Translations under genes and position numbers: made by a program
Notes under the pieces: model-generated
Database searches by the model: none
What the model saw: only the letters and a program-made list of their open reading frames with translations
What the model was told of the DNA's origin: nothing
Source: Tetraselmis striata
Taxonomy: Eukaryota > Chlorophyta > Chlorodendrophyceae > Chlorodendrales > Chlorodendraceae
DNA length: 64,000 nt
Direction: 5' to 3'
Assembly (NCBI GenBank): GCA_006384855.1
Contig: VCJN01001302.1
Coordinates: forward strand, 1-64,000
Shown here: one piece after another, positions 44,668 to 59,600 of the stretch
Layout of the letters: the number at the start of each line of letters is the position of its first letter
Numbering within the stretch: the first letter of the stretch is position 1

Positions 44668-47600
44668 ATGGCGGGCAGCGAGCACACCGTCGAGCTGGCC
44701 GTCTGCCGCCCTCTGCGGACCAGGCGGAAGTCCACAAAGCTGCCACTGTGGAGCGGCGTGACCTGGTGCCCGTGCCAGGTGGGCTGGATGCTGAGATTTC
44801 GTTATCGACGGTCTCTAGGCGCCGTTGCAGCGGGGATGGGTGAGATGGGGGAAGGCGGAAGGGAAGGGGGAAGGGGCAGACAGCAGGTCGCATACGTACT
44901 GCCAGTGGTGCTGTTGGGGGTGGAGACGATGCGCTATCTTCTGCTCCCCATTCACAGACAGCCTGGAGCGACCTAATCCTTCCCTCATGCATGCCACACT
45001 GAGACGATGTCTAGACAAATCACGAACGAAATAGTTGCTGTGGAACCCAGGCACGCACAGTCTAACGAGCATGATTTTCCGTCAATTTTGGTGCGAAAGT
45101 ACCTGTGCTTGTAGTTGTGGTTCGTTGTTCCTCAAATTGGATGTAAGGTGTGGACATGTCAGAACCTGCCGATGTTTAGCAAGAGGTACGGTATTCCGGG
45201 CGTGGCGAATTCCAAGCGTGTCCAGGTGCTGGCTATGTGCACCCGCTATACGTGTGCCATGATTGCAGCTAAGGGCACATCCAAATCTGCCGGGTGGCGG
45301 GGCGCAGGGCGCATGCTGGGCGCGGCTGGTGGCAGACAGCAACCCAGCGGGGCGGCGCCCGCCGGCAGCGGTGCGCCGCCTGGCGGGCAAGACAGTCTAC
45401 CTGGCGCTGGGCGAGGGCGGCGAGGTGGTGGCGCTGCTGGGCGCCGGCGCCGGCGGCCCGCTGGCACCAGAGCCCAGCTTGACGGACTGCGTGCAGCCAC
45501 AGATGCTGCCCGGTGCGGCCCTCACCCGGGCTTGATGTGCCCCCCTCTGCCTCCAACCACCACTGCTGTGGTTGCCACTGCAGATATGGGTGCTCATCTC
45601 TTTCCAAGCATCCCCCCCCCCCCCCCCCCCCCTTCCCGACCAGGCCTCCACAAGGCGCGACTTTTCCCATCCGCGCAGGGCAGGCAGGCAGTGGTTGACT
45701 ATGGCGGCCGTGCCAGTGACCTGGCGCTGGCCAACCTGGGTACTGGTGCGCAGCTCCCCCCCCGCCCTCTCCCCCCCCCCCCCCCCCCAGCCTGCAGTCC
45801 AGGTCTCCATGCACAACCAGGAAAGAAAGCCCCCCTGCAGTCTGGGGATTCAAGGTTACGCTCTCCCGTTGCCCTCGACCTCCGGTGGGCCCATCTGACA
45901 ACCAAGCAATAAATTCGGCGTAACAGCTCGTTCGTATCAACCAGCAGCCGACTTTCTGCGCCAACTCCTATCTGAGTTCACTCCTCGGCCCCATCGTGGT
46001 GGCGCTCGCCAGACCGCTCAATTGCTGAGCGCATCGCTGACCGAATCCCCTGTCTTCTCTGGCGGGGTGCAGGCGCAGTGCGGCGGCTGCCCTGGAGCGG
46101 TGGCCCGCTGAGCGGCGACTGGGGGCGCTGCCACACCGCTGACGCGGGCGACGTGGTGGTTGCACAGCGGCGCCAGCTGGGTGCAGCGTCCGAGCTGTGG
46201 CTGTGGGTGGGGCGCCCCGGGCCGCCGCCTCCAGGGCCCGCCGCGGAGCTGCAGGGGGACTGGCGGCAGCTGCCCGCGCTGCCGGAGCGGCTGCCCCTCA
46301 GGCGCAGCGCCGGGCGTGGGTCCTCCAGCAGTGCCAGCAGCGCCGCCTCCGTGGCCAGCGCCGGCGTGCCGCTGGACTGGGACGCAGGCGCGCTTGACGT
46401 GAAGTTCCACAACGCGGAGGGGCAGGGCGCCTGGGCCACGCTGGCGCGCGCCGCGTGCCCCGTGGCGGCCTTGCCTGGCCGGCCCCGCTTGGCTGTTGCG
46501 GTCTGGTCGCAGTCGCTGCACAGTGCGGTGCCGCACCACCATTCCACGCAGCCAGAGCAGCAAGCCACGGCATGGCAGGTGCGTGTGAAATGTGCACGCT
46601 GGGTTTGCAGCCCGGCAGGGGGGGGGGGGGGGGGGGGGGCTTGCGCAGCTGGGCAGCCAGGCGCCATGCTTCCCCCTCCTGCCCGCTAGCCACCCTCTCG
46701 CATACCTGCTCTTGCAGCGGATCCCGTGACACCCGCTGCGCTGTTCGGTGTGCTCCGCAGGTCGTCTGGCTGCAGCTGCCGAAGGGATACAGCGGCGGGC
46801 GGCAGCCGCGTCCTCACTCAGCACCACCCGCAGGTGACCTCTGCCCCCGACAGGCTCCCCACCCCCGACCTGCTGCGCGCCACCCGCATCCTCCTGGTGC
46901 CGTCCCGAGCCTCGTGCTTACCCCTCAGCTGCCTCCGTGCCTCTGCAGGCCCGGGCCCGTTGTCGGAGTCCACAGAGGTGCCGGCGGCCGCAGCAGGCGA
47001 GGCGGTGCTGATGCGCAACAACCCGCTGGCGGGGGACGGCAGCCCCAGCAGCAGCCTGGAGGACCTGGACCTGGATGCCAGCATCTCCTCCTGGCGGCGG
47101 TCTGCTGCGTCAGCGCAGGGCTCAGCGGCAACCACTGCCAGCGCAGAGGCAGGCGACCCGAAGCTGCGTGTGGCAGCCCGCATGCCTGCTGGCAGGGGTG
47201 AAGCCCCCCCCCCCCCCCCCCCCCCCCCCCCGCCCTCCCCCCTCCCCAGCCAGTATCTCCAGTCAATCAGGCACGATATTGCCCCATTCTACTCATGAGC
47301 TCTCCATGGCGTGTCCCCCACTGCAGAAAGCGGTAGCAGCACAGGTGGGAGCAGCGCCACGCGGGCATTTGGGCACCGCCACCAGGCGCTGCTGGCAGCA
47401 GACACTATCATCGACGTGCATCCGAGCGGTAGGCCCCCCTCCTCCCCGCTACCCTTGCCAATGACGGCGCAGCCCTGACATGCTGTTTGAGGCCTGGGCG
47501 GTTCGCCGGGCGGGGTCATGTTGCCTGGAAGCTGAGTGGGTGGTGACTGTGGTAGCATCAGGGGCTGAGGGGTTCCCGCTGCGCAGGTCAATTCATCGCG

Positions 47601-50600
47601 GTCGGCGTCTCCGTGGGCGGGCAGGAGGCATGGGTGGCAGTGCTCGGGGCGGACCTGAAGCCACTGTCCTGGACGCGGTGGAGCGAGTGCATCCGCACAT
47701 CGCCAGCGCAGCCCGACAGCTCCGCCACCCCAGGTTCTCCCCCCCCCCCCCCCCCCCCCCCATCCCGCGGCGCCACCTTCCCCCCTTTCACCTTCCTCGG
47801 AGAGTGTCATGCACACACTGCGTGGTCGGTATGGCTGCGCCACTCGTCTTCATTTCTATGCGCTGCTCACTCACATGCACACGCACAACGCACACACCGG
47901 ATTCTGCCAGCATAGAGACGCAGCACCGGTTTCGACGGTGCTCGCCCACCCGCCCTGACGGTGCGCCAGCATGGGATGGGGGTGTGCCGCTCCCTTGCTC
48001 CCCACGCACAGCGGCCACAAATACACCATAGCCAGGCACCCCATGCTGGGCGGCTTGGACGTGTCGGCATCTCATCGCGCTGGCTGGCGTGCAGGCCTGG
48101 TGGACGACTCGTCAGCAGGGCTGCTGCGGCAGGTGCGGTGGCTACACGGGCCGCCGATGCTGGCAGTGGTTGACCGGTTGGGCAACTTGGCGCTCCTGGA
48201 CGCCCGTGGCCGGCAGCAGAGCCTGCGCTGGGCGTCAGTGGAGGCCGGCAGCGGTGGTGGGGGCAGCGGCCGCTCGTCGCCGCGGCGCTCGCTGAGCCCT
48301 GCCCGCCTGCTGCGCCGGCTGAGCTCCCCCCAGCTGACACGGCCAGGGTCCGGCCGGCGCAGCCTGAGCCTTCCACGGCCACTGCGCCGGACCGCATCGC
48401 CGGCCACCATGCGTGGCAACCCCGCGTTTGACGGCTTCGACCCCGCGCTCGACCGCTGCTTGCCTGCCGCGCTGTGGGCGCCACCAGCAAGGGACCACCC
48501 TGCACAGCGGCGGTTTTCAGCCGCGGCGTTTGTGCTCCCAGGAGAGGCTCGGCCTGGTGAGTGACACGGCGCCTGCTGTGGGGCTTGGGAGCGGAGTGTG
48601 GCGGGAGAAAGGGAAGGGTGATGGGTACTAAGGGCCGGTGTTTTGAGGGGCGACTTTCCTTCAGGCTGTTTGTCTTGCTGAGCTCCCGGCCCTCGCCCGA
48701 TTGGCATCCTCAGGCACTGAGCAGCGGCAGTGCTTGGCCCTGAGCGACGGCAAGTCCGTGGTGTCAGTCACCGTGCGCTCCGCCGCGCTCTCCCGCCGCC
48801 CCTCCACCTCCTCCGTGCCCGGCTTGCCGCTGCCGCAGCGCGCCCCACGGCCGCAAAGTGAAGTCCTGGCGGATGATGAGGGGGCCGGAGGGCAGCCAAA
48901 GCCGCCCGCTGGATCGCCGCGGTGGCCGAAATGGGGCCGCGGCGCGGCGCTGCCGGGCTTGGTCCTGTCGCCCACGGAGGCGGTGAGCCAGGTGCAGCGC
49001 ACCGCAGGCGCCTGGGGCGCGGGCCTGCTCCCAGGGAGCGCCGACGCCGCTCTCACGGAGGCGGCCATCGAGGCGCTGCAGCAGCTTGCGGACGGCATCC
49101 CACTGAGCCGTGCCGGGGCGCCGACGGGGCGCGCCGCGCTCGCCGAGTCTTCGCCCATGGGCGCGGTGCAGCTTGCGTCCAGCCTGGCCAGTGTCTGCGC
49201 ACTCGTCTCCGCCATGGCGGCCAAGGTGGGTCCGCCGCCGCGACAGTTGACGCGCCACAGTCCTCTTCCCACATGCTGGCACGCCCTTGCCATCCGCGCC
49301 CATCACGGCCCATTCACACTAACAGCAGGGTCGTGCGCTGATGCTGTTGAGCGTGAAAGTGCTGAGATTAAAGCGTCCCCAACTTGATGCTGTCACGGCA
49401 GGGATTCCGCGCGCGCTTCCCGCTGCGTCTCCTTTGCATGTACGCGCTCGCCGCGCTCCTACAGGCTGGGGAGCTCGCCGGCGCTGTTTGGCTTGCGCGC
49501 GCGCTGCAGGCCTGCCTCAGCTCTGCGGCTGCCAACAGTAGCCCGCTGGCGTGGCGCGGTGCGGTCCAGGCCAGCCACGGGCCGCAGGCAGGCGTGGCGG
49601 TGTGGCGAACGCTGGTGCTGATGACTGTTCGGCTGCAGATGCCCCCAGGTCGCGCCCATCCCCTCCGCCCCTCGCATGCACACACGACACTGCACACGAC
49701 TCCCAAATAGCTCATTCCCGCATTAGGATTAGCGAGGACAGCTAAGTACTCAACGCCAAACCCTAAGATGGCATCCACTGGGGCCGATACCTGCGTCTCT
49801 GTGAGGGCCCAAGCGCAGATACGTCAGTGGTATTTCGACCGGAATGGGCTTTGGCAGCAACTCCTCCGCCTTCATATCTGATAGGCGTGGACGAGTACAC
49901 GCTTGCCGGAATCCCTCGGTGCCTCCTGCCCTCTCTTCACAAGCATGGAGCACCTGCTGGCGCACTGTCACGTCCTCACTCATCCTCCCCCCTGAGATCT
50001 AGGCAAGCATGCGCTTGTTAGCCAGGGAACAGTAAGGCGATAGCGCTGCCCTGGCGCGGATAATGTGAGAGGGTCGAATGCGAATCGCGTGACTGACTGT
50101 GCGCTGCATTTGCCATCTTTTCCGGCCAGATGGGGTACTTTCGGAGGCACCCAAGCTGTTCCGCCCGCACATAAGAGCCGCCCTACAGCACGCCGCGGCC
50201 ACTGGCGGGAGCGGCAACGGCAGAGGCCCCACATGGCAGTCGACGGAGCGAGCTACAGCTGAGGGGGATGGGTCCACACAGGCGATCCGCCGTGGCTTGG
50301 AGCGCTACCTCTGCGGCGACCTGGCTTCTGCTGCTGCGGCTCTGGCGAGCGGCGGCCCCCGTGGCTGGCTCGCGCTCGCCGCCGTGCGCGTCCACCATGG
50401 CCGCGGCACTGGCGCACTAACCCTCCTCCGCGCGACCTTTGCCAAGGTAACCGCCTCCGGCTGAGAGCTCTCGCCTCATTGACAAGGAACAAGTGCTTTG
50501 TCACAGCATGTCTACACCCGTACCATGCACAGCCCCCTTCACATATATGCATAGTAAGCATGGAGAAGCCGCGCGCTTCACAAAGGACGAACAGTGCCTG

Positions 50601-53600
50601 CATGTGCCCTACATATCTGATTGCACAGCCACTAGCTCGCTGGGCATCCCAGAAATATTTCTACAGGTCGGAAGGGTTGAAGCTCCTCATGAGCGAGTCC
50701 GCGCCCACCGGCGCATGCCTTCTTGGGTGGAACCTGTCTATGCTTACATCGCCTGCCACTACCCCTGTGCTCGGGTCATGCCGCACAGGCAGTTTCCCCG
50801 GAGGAGAGTGCAGACGCAGGCGATGAGCGCTGGCGGGCGATGCTGCCCATGCTTGGCTCCAAGCTGGGCGCGCTGATGGCCGGCGCGCTGAAGGTTGCCG
50901 CATCGGGGCAGATGCAGCGCCGCGAAGGCGATGGGTCGCCCTCGCCCAGGCGACACAGCCTGCGGCATGCGCTGCCCCTCTGCTTTCCATCGCCAGCGGG
51001 CTGGCGCATGGCCTCGTCGCTCAGCGATCCTGCGGGCCAAAGCGGGCTGTCACAAGACGTCGCACTGCCGACCCTGCAGAGTGCGCTCTCCATCAGTCCC
51101 TCCACGAGCCCCCTCCAGCTCCCCCCCCCCCCCCCCCCACCCCTTTAGGCCTGGGTACTGCTGTGGAGTGGGATCGTGAATATTTTGTGTTGCAAAGCAT
51201 GCCAGGATATGCTTCAGGCGGTAATACTTAATTATACATATGCTGAGGATGCCTCATCTTTGTGTCGCAGCTGCGGACGCACTCCCAGATGGTGTCAGCG
51301 CCAGGCGGCTACCGATGCGGTCAGAGGCCGTACGCTCGATCGCGGAGGACATGGGCGCATGGTGGGGCGCCCCGACGGCTGCCGGCCTGCTGATGCTGGG
51401 CGACAGAGCCAAGGAGTGGGAGCATGCGGAGCCTCAAGGGGTGACTGCTGCCTGCAAGGTGACCTGGCTCCCCAAAACGTCCCGATCACAGAGCCGCTAG
51501 CTGTGCATGGTTGCGTACTAAAGGCAGGGGCTGATCTCGGCAGCGCGACGGCTGAGCGGCCTGGGCAACACCATAAATTTGTTGTGATGGCCTCCACGCC
51601 ACACAACCTATGACTATGGACACAGCATGCCAATCCCGTAGCGCTTGGCGACAGCACAGGAGTGCGGGCGCTTTTCCTGCAGTTGCTCATTGGTCTGGTT
51701 GCGCAACACCAGCGGGAGCACGCACAAATTTACCTGCTGGTATGTATGTGTCTTGCCTGTGCCTGATCCCGCCCGGGCCCACAGCTCTGGAGCCAGCTGG
51801 GGCAGTGGAAGAAAGCGGCTGTACTTGGCGTCCACGTCGCCGAGGTGCTTCGCCAGGAGGGCGCGCCAACGAGGGTGAGACAACGTCCGTCTGCCAGGAG
51901 CAGCATGTTGTCGCAGCTGCGCACCCAACCGTATGGATTGCCACTTGTGCGCCTGACACTGCGGCACTGACCACTGCCGGCTGCCCGCAGGTGGTGTCCA
52001 GGCAGATGGGGGCGGTGGAGGCGCTGCTGATGACCGAGCTAGAGAGGGCACAGGAACTGCCCATCCGCACGGCTACGGCCGCTGTCAGCGAGATCGTTGG
52101 CCTGTGCCGCGCCGCCGCAGGTCCCACCAGCCTGGCATACGGCGATGTAGTAGACGAGGGACTGAGCTTCCTGCAGGCAGCTATTGAGCTTGTTTTGGGC
52201 AATAGCTCGGTGCTCGCTGCAATGGAGTGCGCTACCGAGGGCGCTGGCCATCATTTCCACAACGAGGATGCGAAGGTGGGATCTGTGGGTTATCGCACGC
52301 GGTTTTTGCCCTGTGGGACTAACTGGCCACGCTTTCACCATCCAAGTATGAAGCAGACTGTCAGGGATCTCACCCCCGCATCCCGTTTCCGTGGCTGCAG
52401 ATGGCGTTCCCTTCCGATAGCAACGCGGCCCGCAGGTGCGTCTGTTACCTCGAGCACTTGCGCCCGGTGCTGGTACTATCAGTGCTGCATTTTGCACCTT
52501 GCCAGCAGTGCACCAAATCAACGCTGCGACAGCTATCGCGGCTATTGATCGACCTCTGACGCCCAGCTTCCACAATCCCAGCATGCGCCCTGCTTGTACT
52601 CGTAGCTTCCCGGTGACTCTGTTGGCCGCAACTATATACCCTACCTCCCTGGATGCCGCCCCACACCGGCAGTGCCAAATACGACGCGAGCCTCGTCGTT
52701 ATGATTGCGCCGTGCCTGCCCCGCCGGAGTGTTTGCAGTCTCCTCAGGGCCGCCGATCCCGAAGGCGAGGCTGCCTGTGCGGGCGACCTCGCAGCCATCT
52801 TGCGCGCCACTCTGATCTGCTGCGGGCCGCACCTGGGCGGCCTGCGTGAGTCCAACCTGGGCTGCTCCTTCTCACGGCTGATGGAGCAGCAGCTGGTGGC
52901 ATCGGCGTCAGGTGCCCTTCCGCTTTCTCTCCCCGCTTGTTTGCCGTTCCCCCTCTCTGCGCACCTTCGACAGCGCCCGCCTCCTTTCGAGCACGTACAT
53001 CGAACCTGGAACCGTGGGGAAGTGGGGGGTGGGGCGAGGAGTGTTGAAGGCACTGCTGTCGGATGTGATGTAGACACTGGTGGGTGTGGAGCTTCTTTGT
53101 AGATCACTTTGTTCGGCGGGTACGAGCCTGGCGGCAAGGCATCCTGCGCCTTCATTCGTGGTCGCAGCTGCCGAGGTGGCGACTGTCTTGCAGGGCTGAC
53201 ACGGAGCGCGGTGGAGCAAGTCGGCACCGAGTCCGCCGTGGCGCACCTCATGCAGCGAACGCTGAGCCGCGGCAGCAGCCTCGCCGCACTTGCTCGGAAC
53301 GTTGCCTTGGGCGCTAACTCCACGGCGCCATCGGCTACCTCCGAGGGCGGCGGTCAGGACAGCGCGCGACAGCAGCAGCAGCAGCAACAGCAGGTCAGTG
53401 CGCCACGCCGCCTGATGGGCATCCCTGTGGCACTCTCCGCCCCCATGAGCTGCGCAGATTGGTATGTGCATGTCACAAATCCGCAGGCGGCGACTCACCA
53501 ACCGGTCTCGCACTCCGGGCTGACCGGGTGCTCGCTGTGGGTGGCAGGAGGAGCTCAGCCTGCAGTGCGTGCGAGTCGTCCAGTCCGCGATGCAGCGCGC

Positions 53601-56600
53601 CGTGCGCATCGCCTGGGCGTGGCGGTGCCGCGCGGAGTTCTCAGAGGCGGTGGCCCTGGCCCGGCAGCTGGCGAACGAGGGCCTGTTGTCGGGCCGTGCC
53701 TCCCTGAGCGACGAAGAGCGCAAGTGGGGGCGCGCGGCGGCGGTGTGGGGTGCCTACCTCGCTGTCGCGGACGACGCACACAGCCTGCAGGACGTCCTGT
53801 CCGAGGTGGGACGCCTCCCCCCCCTCCACACACACACACACACACACACACAGGCCTGCTCACGGGACAGTTCAATCGCGTCATGGTGCAACGCAGTGGG
53901 CACCGGGGGCGCGCTGCATTGGACGTTTTGGAAGCAATGGATTGTGTTGATCTGTCGATGAAGAGACGCGGCGGCCGGCCATGCTTAAAAGAACAAAGTA
54001 ATTTAAGAACACGCCATGTCCTTATTGGTCCATTTTCAGACGAATCTGTCAGGATGGCATCATTACGATAATCACGGACATCCGCCAGCACCCCATTACA
54101 TTTCTGAGAGGAATTGATTGGGTTCTTATGGCCGGGTCGGTCCGCGTACACGACGCCCAAATACCGTTGCCCAAGGGCGGGGTGCTCACGCGACACCTCG
54201 CGGTCCCCTCCCTGGCAGGTGCTCTCCCGGCTGGCGGGGCTGCGCAGCCTGGACAGCAGCGTGCTGCATCTGCTGGAGGCGCAGCTGACGCTGGCGGGCG
54301 GCGCGGGCCGCCTGGAGGGCAAGCTCAAGTCGCTAAGGGCACAGTTGGAGCGCACCTCGGTGAACCACCTGCCACCCGCACCCCTGCGCCATTTGTACGT
54401 GAGGGGGCTCGCGCTTGTTGACAGCGAGCTCAGCGGGCGGGGCATGCCATGGGCGCAGGGGGGGAGCTCGGCCTCGCTGGTGGGCGACCTTCTTCAGCCC
54501 GCCGAAGCCTCACAGAGCAAGGGGGAGGAGCCGGCCGGGAGTGCGCCCTCCAAGGTGGCGCTAGTCTCGCCGGACTGGGGACGCGAGGCGCGCGAGTTCC
54601 TGCAGCACGTGGAGCAGGGGCTGTTTGCGTGGGAGGCCGCCTCCAAAAGGTGCGGTAGCTGAGCCCGCATCCTCCCTGCTGCCCCACGCGCACCTGCCAC
54701 AAAGCGCTGACCCCAGCTGCGCCCATGCGTTCTGGTCATTGCCGCCATGAAGCAGTGGCCCCCGGCAGCGCGGGGAGCCCACAACGGCTTGGCTCTCCGA
54801 CAATGACTCGATCCGTTTCGAGGATCTGCTCTCCTCCGCGCTGAAGGAGCTGCTGGACAGCCATGCGACCGGCAGCAGCACCGCACCCGAGGTGCGCCCG
54901 CGCGCCCTGCTTATTGCCGACTGGCTCCTGCCCGCATCGCAGCTGCATGCGTGTAGCTGTGCCGCAATTCAGTCCGGCATGTCGATGATTCCTGCAGGTG
55001 CCGCATCTCGCGGAGTGTTTCGTCCACCCGCTGCAAGCCGCGCCGCACCCCGCGGAGCATGGCGGCGACGCCAAGTTGGCGCTCGCGTCGCTGCTGGGGT
55101 GCGGTCCGGCTAGCGCTGTGCGCCAGTGGGAATCACAGGCGCTGGCGGTATGGAGGGTGGAGGTGCCCCCCCCCCCCCCCCCCCCCGCTTCCCAAGCCTG
55201 TTGTAATCCCTTTATGTTTCCGTCTGGAAAGGCAGTCGTTCGTGCCATGCGGGGCTCAACTCACCGGTGTTGTTGCTGCTGCACTCAGCGCGGGGAGGTC
55301 CCGCTCGGGCTGGACGACTGGCAGGTGGAGGAGCCCTCATTTGCGCGCGCCTCGCTAGAGCTGAGCTCCAGCAGTGCGGGCGGCGGCGGCGGGAGCCGGG
55401 ACGCGACGCTCAACGGCAGCGTGGGCGCGCTGGAGCACACGCTGCTGGACGTGGTGGAGGAGACGGCGGCGGAGAGGCGCCCCGCGCCATGGCAGCCGCA
55501 GCGGCGTGTGACGGAGGAGGAGGAGGGCATACGGAGAGCGCAGCAGCGCAGCGGGGAGCTGTCGCTGCGCACCTCGCCCGCCGCCAAGCGCCCCCAACGC
55601 TACATCATCGATGAGGTGACAATATACATCCTGCATCTGTCTTGTATGCCCTTTCCTCCCAGGGCAAATGGGAGTGCAATTAACTATGGACTTGTAGAAT
55701 TGCGCGGGCGGCGGGGGCTAGGGGGCATAGCCTTCCGCGTTGTACCTTGTGCGTGCTTCTCGGACCTCACCGTATGAGTCCTCTTCATGCGCAGGAGGCC
55801 AGCGGGGAGCCGCAACGCCCGCAGGCGCGGCGTAGCACCGCCTCGTCCGGGTCTGAGGAGGCGGCACTCTCTCCGCGGCCGCACAGGCAACAGCTGCCGC
55901 GGGACTCCAGCCATGAGGGTGATCCACTGCCTCCGCACCTTGCCACGGCCCGCTGCCTCCCGACACGACCCCTGCTGCTCCCGCCCCCCACCTGCAGCTG
56001 ATGTATATTATTTTACTTTATTACAGTATATTATATTATGTTATTTTGATATTATGACATAGTGACATTATATATCATTAAGTAATACCACAATTATCCA
56101 GCGAAGCGTCGATTTTTCGGCGGTGAGCTTTATTGCCGTACGGGTACCCGTATAGTGCAGCGGATCGGGCCTATAGGTGCATGACTAAAGCGCTTATCTA
56201 CTGGCATGTACTACTAAGTACTATAATCCACCCACCCGCCCGCCCACCCACCCCCCCGCCCACAGTCCTTAATTACACAGCCGTCCGATTACGATCTCAC
56301 GGCTGGGAGGCTATGAGTACTGGTACTCGCTACTCGCTGCTGGTAATGGAAAAAAAAACTCTGGTAGCGACTACCTGTACTTCAAAGCGCTGGCAATGCA
56401 ATTCATGGAACTGTAGGCCAGTGATATAGAACCCGTTCTTTTAAATTTTTCTGAAAAATCGGCGCATCGCTGATTCCACTGTCAAGTTACTTCATACTAT
56501 ATATTACATCATCTCATCTCACATCACATCATCCCATATTGTATCATATTATCATCACATCACATCATCAGATCACATCATCTCATTTGATATCATCTCG

Positions 56601-59600
56601 TATCATATTATACGGAGCCAAGATCTCTGCCGCCTCAACCCCCTGGGACCTGACGTCGCTGTTGTCCATGTGCAGACGCCGCCATCTCCTGGGTACTTAT
56701 GAACCGCTCTGGCGGCCGCGAAGTCCTCCACCCGCCAGACGGCACTACCCTGTTGGAGGCGGACCTCTCGCCTGTGGCCAGCGTGGATGCGGGCTCCGAC
56801 CCAGACAGCTCACTTGGCGGCGACCCGGAACAGCGAGGAGAGGATGGCGTCTCGCTCGGCTGGGCAGTGGGCGCGGCAGACGTCATCGCGCGGGTATGCC
56901 CGACCCGCATTCACCTGCTGATGCGCTGTGGTGTGGCGCTCTTCCCGCTTCTGTGTGCCGTGTCACCGAGCCCTGCTTACTCTCTGTGTTTGATGGGACA
57001 TGGCAGGCGCAGACAGCGCAGCTTCGATACAGCTACCAGCCATCCGGTGCGCCACTGGATGCATCCGTCGTCTCAACACTGGTACAGGAGCATGCCCCCC
57101 AGGTGAGCACCCCCCCTCCATGCTGCCTGTCCGCCGTCGCCGTTGATGCTGCTGCGGTTGCGTTACTCGCGCATTCCTCAATGGCAACCGTTTCTGAGCG
57201 GTCGATTGTCTCCGTGCACACGTGCCGCCAGGCCCTGGACGACCTACTGGCGGCAGTGGCGAGCCCCCCTAGCGTGGACTGGTCACTGTCAAGTGACTCT
57301 GTGGTCGATGCTTCGCGCGCGGCTTCGGCTGCTGGTGATGGAAACGGCGCCTTTTTCATTTGACCGCCGCACTGCTTGCCACGCCTGCTCTGGGAGCTTC
57401 CAGCGCTCTGCTGACTTTGGTCCATTGCCGTGTGCCTCTCCGCTGCGCAGGTCATCGAGGGCCCAGCGATTCTGGCCTCGCATCCATGGCGCCCCTTGCG
57501 TCCTTCCAGCGCCATGCAGCCCCCGGAAAGCCTCTCCGCCGCGGCCAGGCCGCCAGCCACAGCTCGGATATCGACGACGCGGATGCCGCCACGACATTAG
57601 CGCTGGGGCTACCAGCGCCGCCCGCTGCAAGGCCCTACCGGGGCGCTGGGCCGGACACGCGCGCCTCGCAGCGCACGGAAGGCAGCGACGCGGCAGTCCT
57701 CATTGGCAGCGTCTCTGACTACCATGACGTGCTGCGGCAGCCGGCCAGGGCGCCGCCGCCCAGCAGCACCGCCCACACATCGCCAGCGAGGAGCGACCGC
57801 CGGCACAGGCGCCGGGGGGGTACTGGTGGGACGGCATCGCGCAGCTCTCTTGGCGCCTCCTCCGCCGCATGGTCCGCTGCCAGCGAAGATAATGTCCTGA
57901 TTGGCACCTCCAAGCTGGCGGCGCTGGGCGCGGGAGGCAGCGATGGTGACGATACTGAGGAGGTGTCGCTGGGCTCCCCGCCCACGGGGACGCCCGGCAT
58001 TCGCCGCCAGGCGGCCGCCAGTCCGCAGCAGGCGCCCCCTGTACAGCCGCCCTCGCGCGACCCTCAGCAGCGTGACGACACCCTGAGCGATAGCAGCAGC
58101 TTCGGCAGCAGCCTGGGCAGCGGCAGCGTCGGGGGCGTCCGCCGCCCCGGCCCACTGCGGCGCCTGCGCCGCGAGGCTGCCCACACAGCAGCCGCCGCGC
58201 CCCTTGCGCCGCCCGGCATACAGCTCCTGCGGTCCGACAGGGCCACAGCGGCGCCAGGCGCGGTGCAGCTGCTGGGCGCCGCGGCGACCGCGCAGGCGGC
58301 GCCCACTCGCGCCGCCACAAGTGCCGGGGGGCTCCGGCTCATGGGCGGGGCAACCCGAGCCACGCCGCCGAGGAGCGCAGCTCCGGCTGGGCAGCTGCCT
58401 GCGGCGCAGCTGCTACGCCCCGCACCGCCGGGTGCTCACACTACAGGCTATGAGAAGGTGCGGTTCTGGCCCCAGTGACCCGCTCAATTGTGACCCCCCC
58501 CCCCCCCCCCCCCTCCCCTGCGCAGTGAGACGTGAATAAGAGAAAGGCGGTGCTTCATCATTTATGCTCTGGGCACCCTGCATGTTATCCTCATTAATGA
58601 TGCACGACTGTACGCTGTCGGCCCTCTGATGTGACGAGAGCAACGTGCTGCTGTCGGTATGCAAATGCCACCGCCATTGGGTGTCAAACTCGCGACACTA
58701 ACGTCCTGCTTGTTAGTCGCAAGTGGGTGATGGTTTGGGGCAGGGTGAAGCTCCGAGCGCTGGTGTTTAGGGTTTTAGTCATATTCCGCACGGCGCCATT
58801 CATCACGTTTTGGCCCCCAAACCTCAGTGGCTGCTGCCTCCAGCAGAGCCCCATGGATCGGTTCAGCAGTGTCCAGTCCTATGCTCCGCCTTGCACCAAC
58901 CGGGGATGTCTGTGCCCCTGTGCTCCGCCGCACAGGCCACCGATCCCCCGCCGCCGCAAGCCGCGCCGGCTCGGCCCGCCAGCGCTGGTGTCGACATGCG
59001 CAGGTTCGAGAGCGGCCGGCGGGAGGGAGCTGCGCGGCCTGCCATGGGCGGAGCGCCCTCCTGCGGGCTTCGCCTGCTGGAGCCCGGCAGCGCGACTGGC
59101 CTCGTCCGGCTCGGCGCTGCTGTTCCCACCCGGAGCGAACAGGCGGCCGCGGGCGCCCAGCCACATGGGGACCCGCCGGTGGGTCCATAACCAGCCCTCC
59201 ACATCCCACCCGCCCGACCCTGTGGCGGGCCTGCCTGCCTCAGACGTGATGGGCGATGCCCCATGCGGCGGGGGCTTGGAGGGGGTGTGGGGGACCACGT
59301 GGCGGAAGCTCAAAGCGGAATGGCGGGGATGGATGAAGCGTTGGATATAGTGCGATGTGGTTATGCATGGTTTGATGCTGCTTTGTTTTGGTATGACTGG
59401 TGTGCCGTGCCAGCGTGCCATGTGATACGACAGAATGCATCCACGTGACGCAGTGTGAAGGGAGGAGATGCGGATAGGCGAATGTGTCATTTCGGGTCAT
59501 ATCAGGCAGCGGGGTATCATGTGAAGATGCGGTGTGGTGTGTCATGTGGTGTACTGCACGGCGGGCCGATTGAACTGCTGGCCACACGGAAAGGAGGCGA

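Noticed and set aside
46726..47298. 190-residue ORF taken as a free-standing gene
   Set aside because: It is exon 6 of the giant gene extended into introns; the phased junctions at 46,949 and 47,197 define the real part.
53555..54445. 296-residue minus-strand ORF
   Set aside because: It is antisense to phase-consistent exons 21-22 of the giant gene. GC-rich coding DNA often leaves the opposite strand open.
44668..55918. Ending the giant gene near 55,990 and starting another gene at 56,600
   Set aside because: The donor at 55,918 (phase 1) joins the acceptor at 56,676 with a correct split codon and an open frame, so one gene is the simpler reading.
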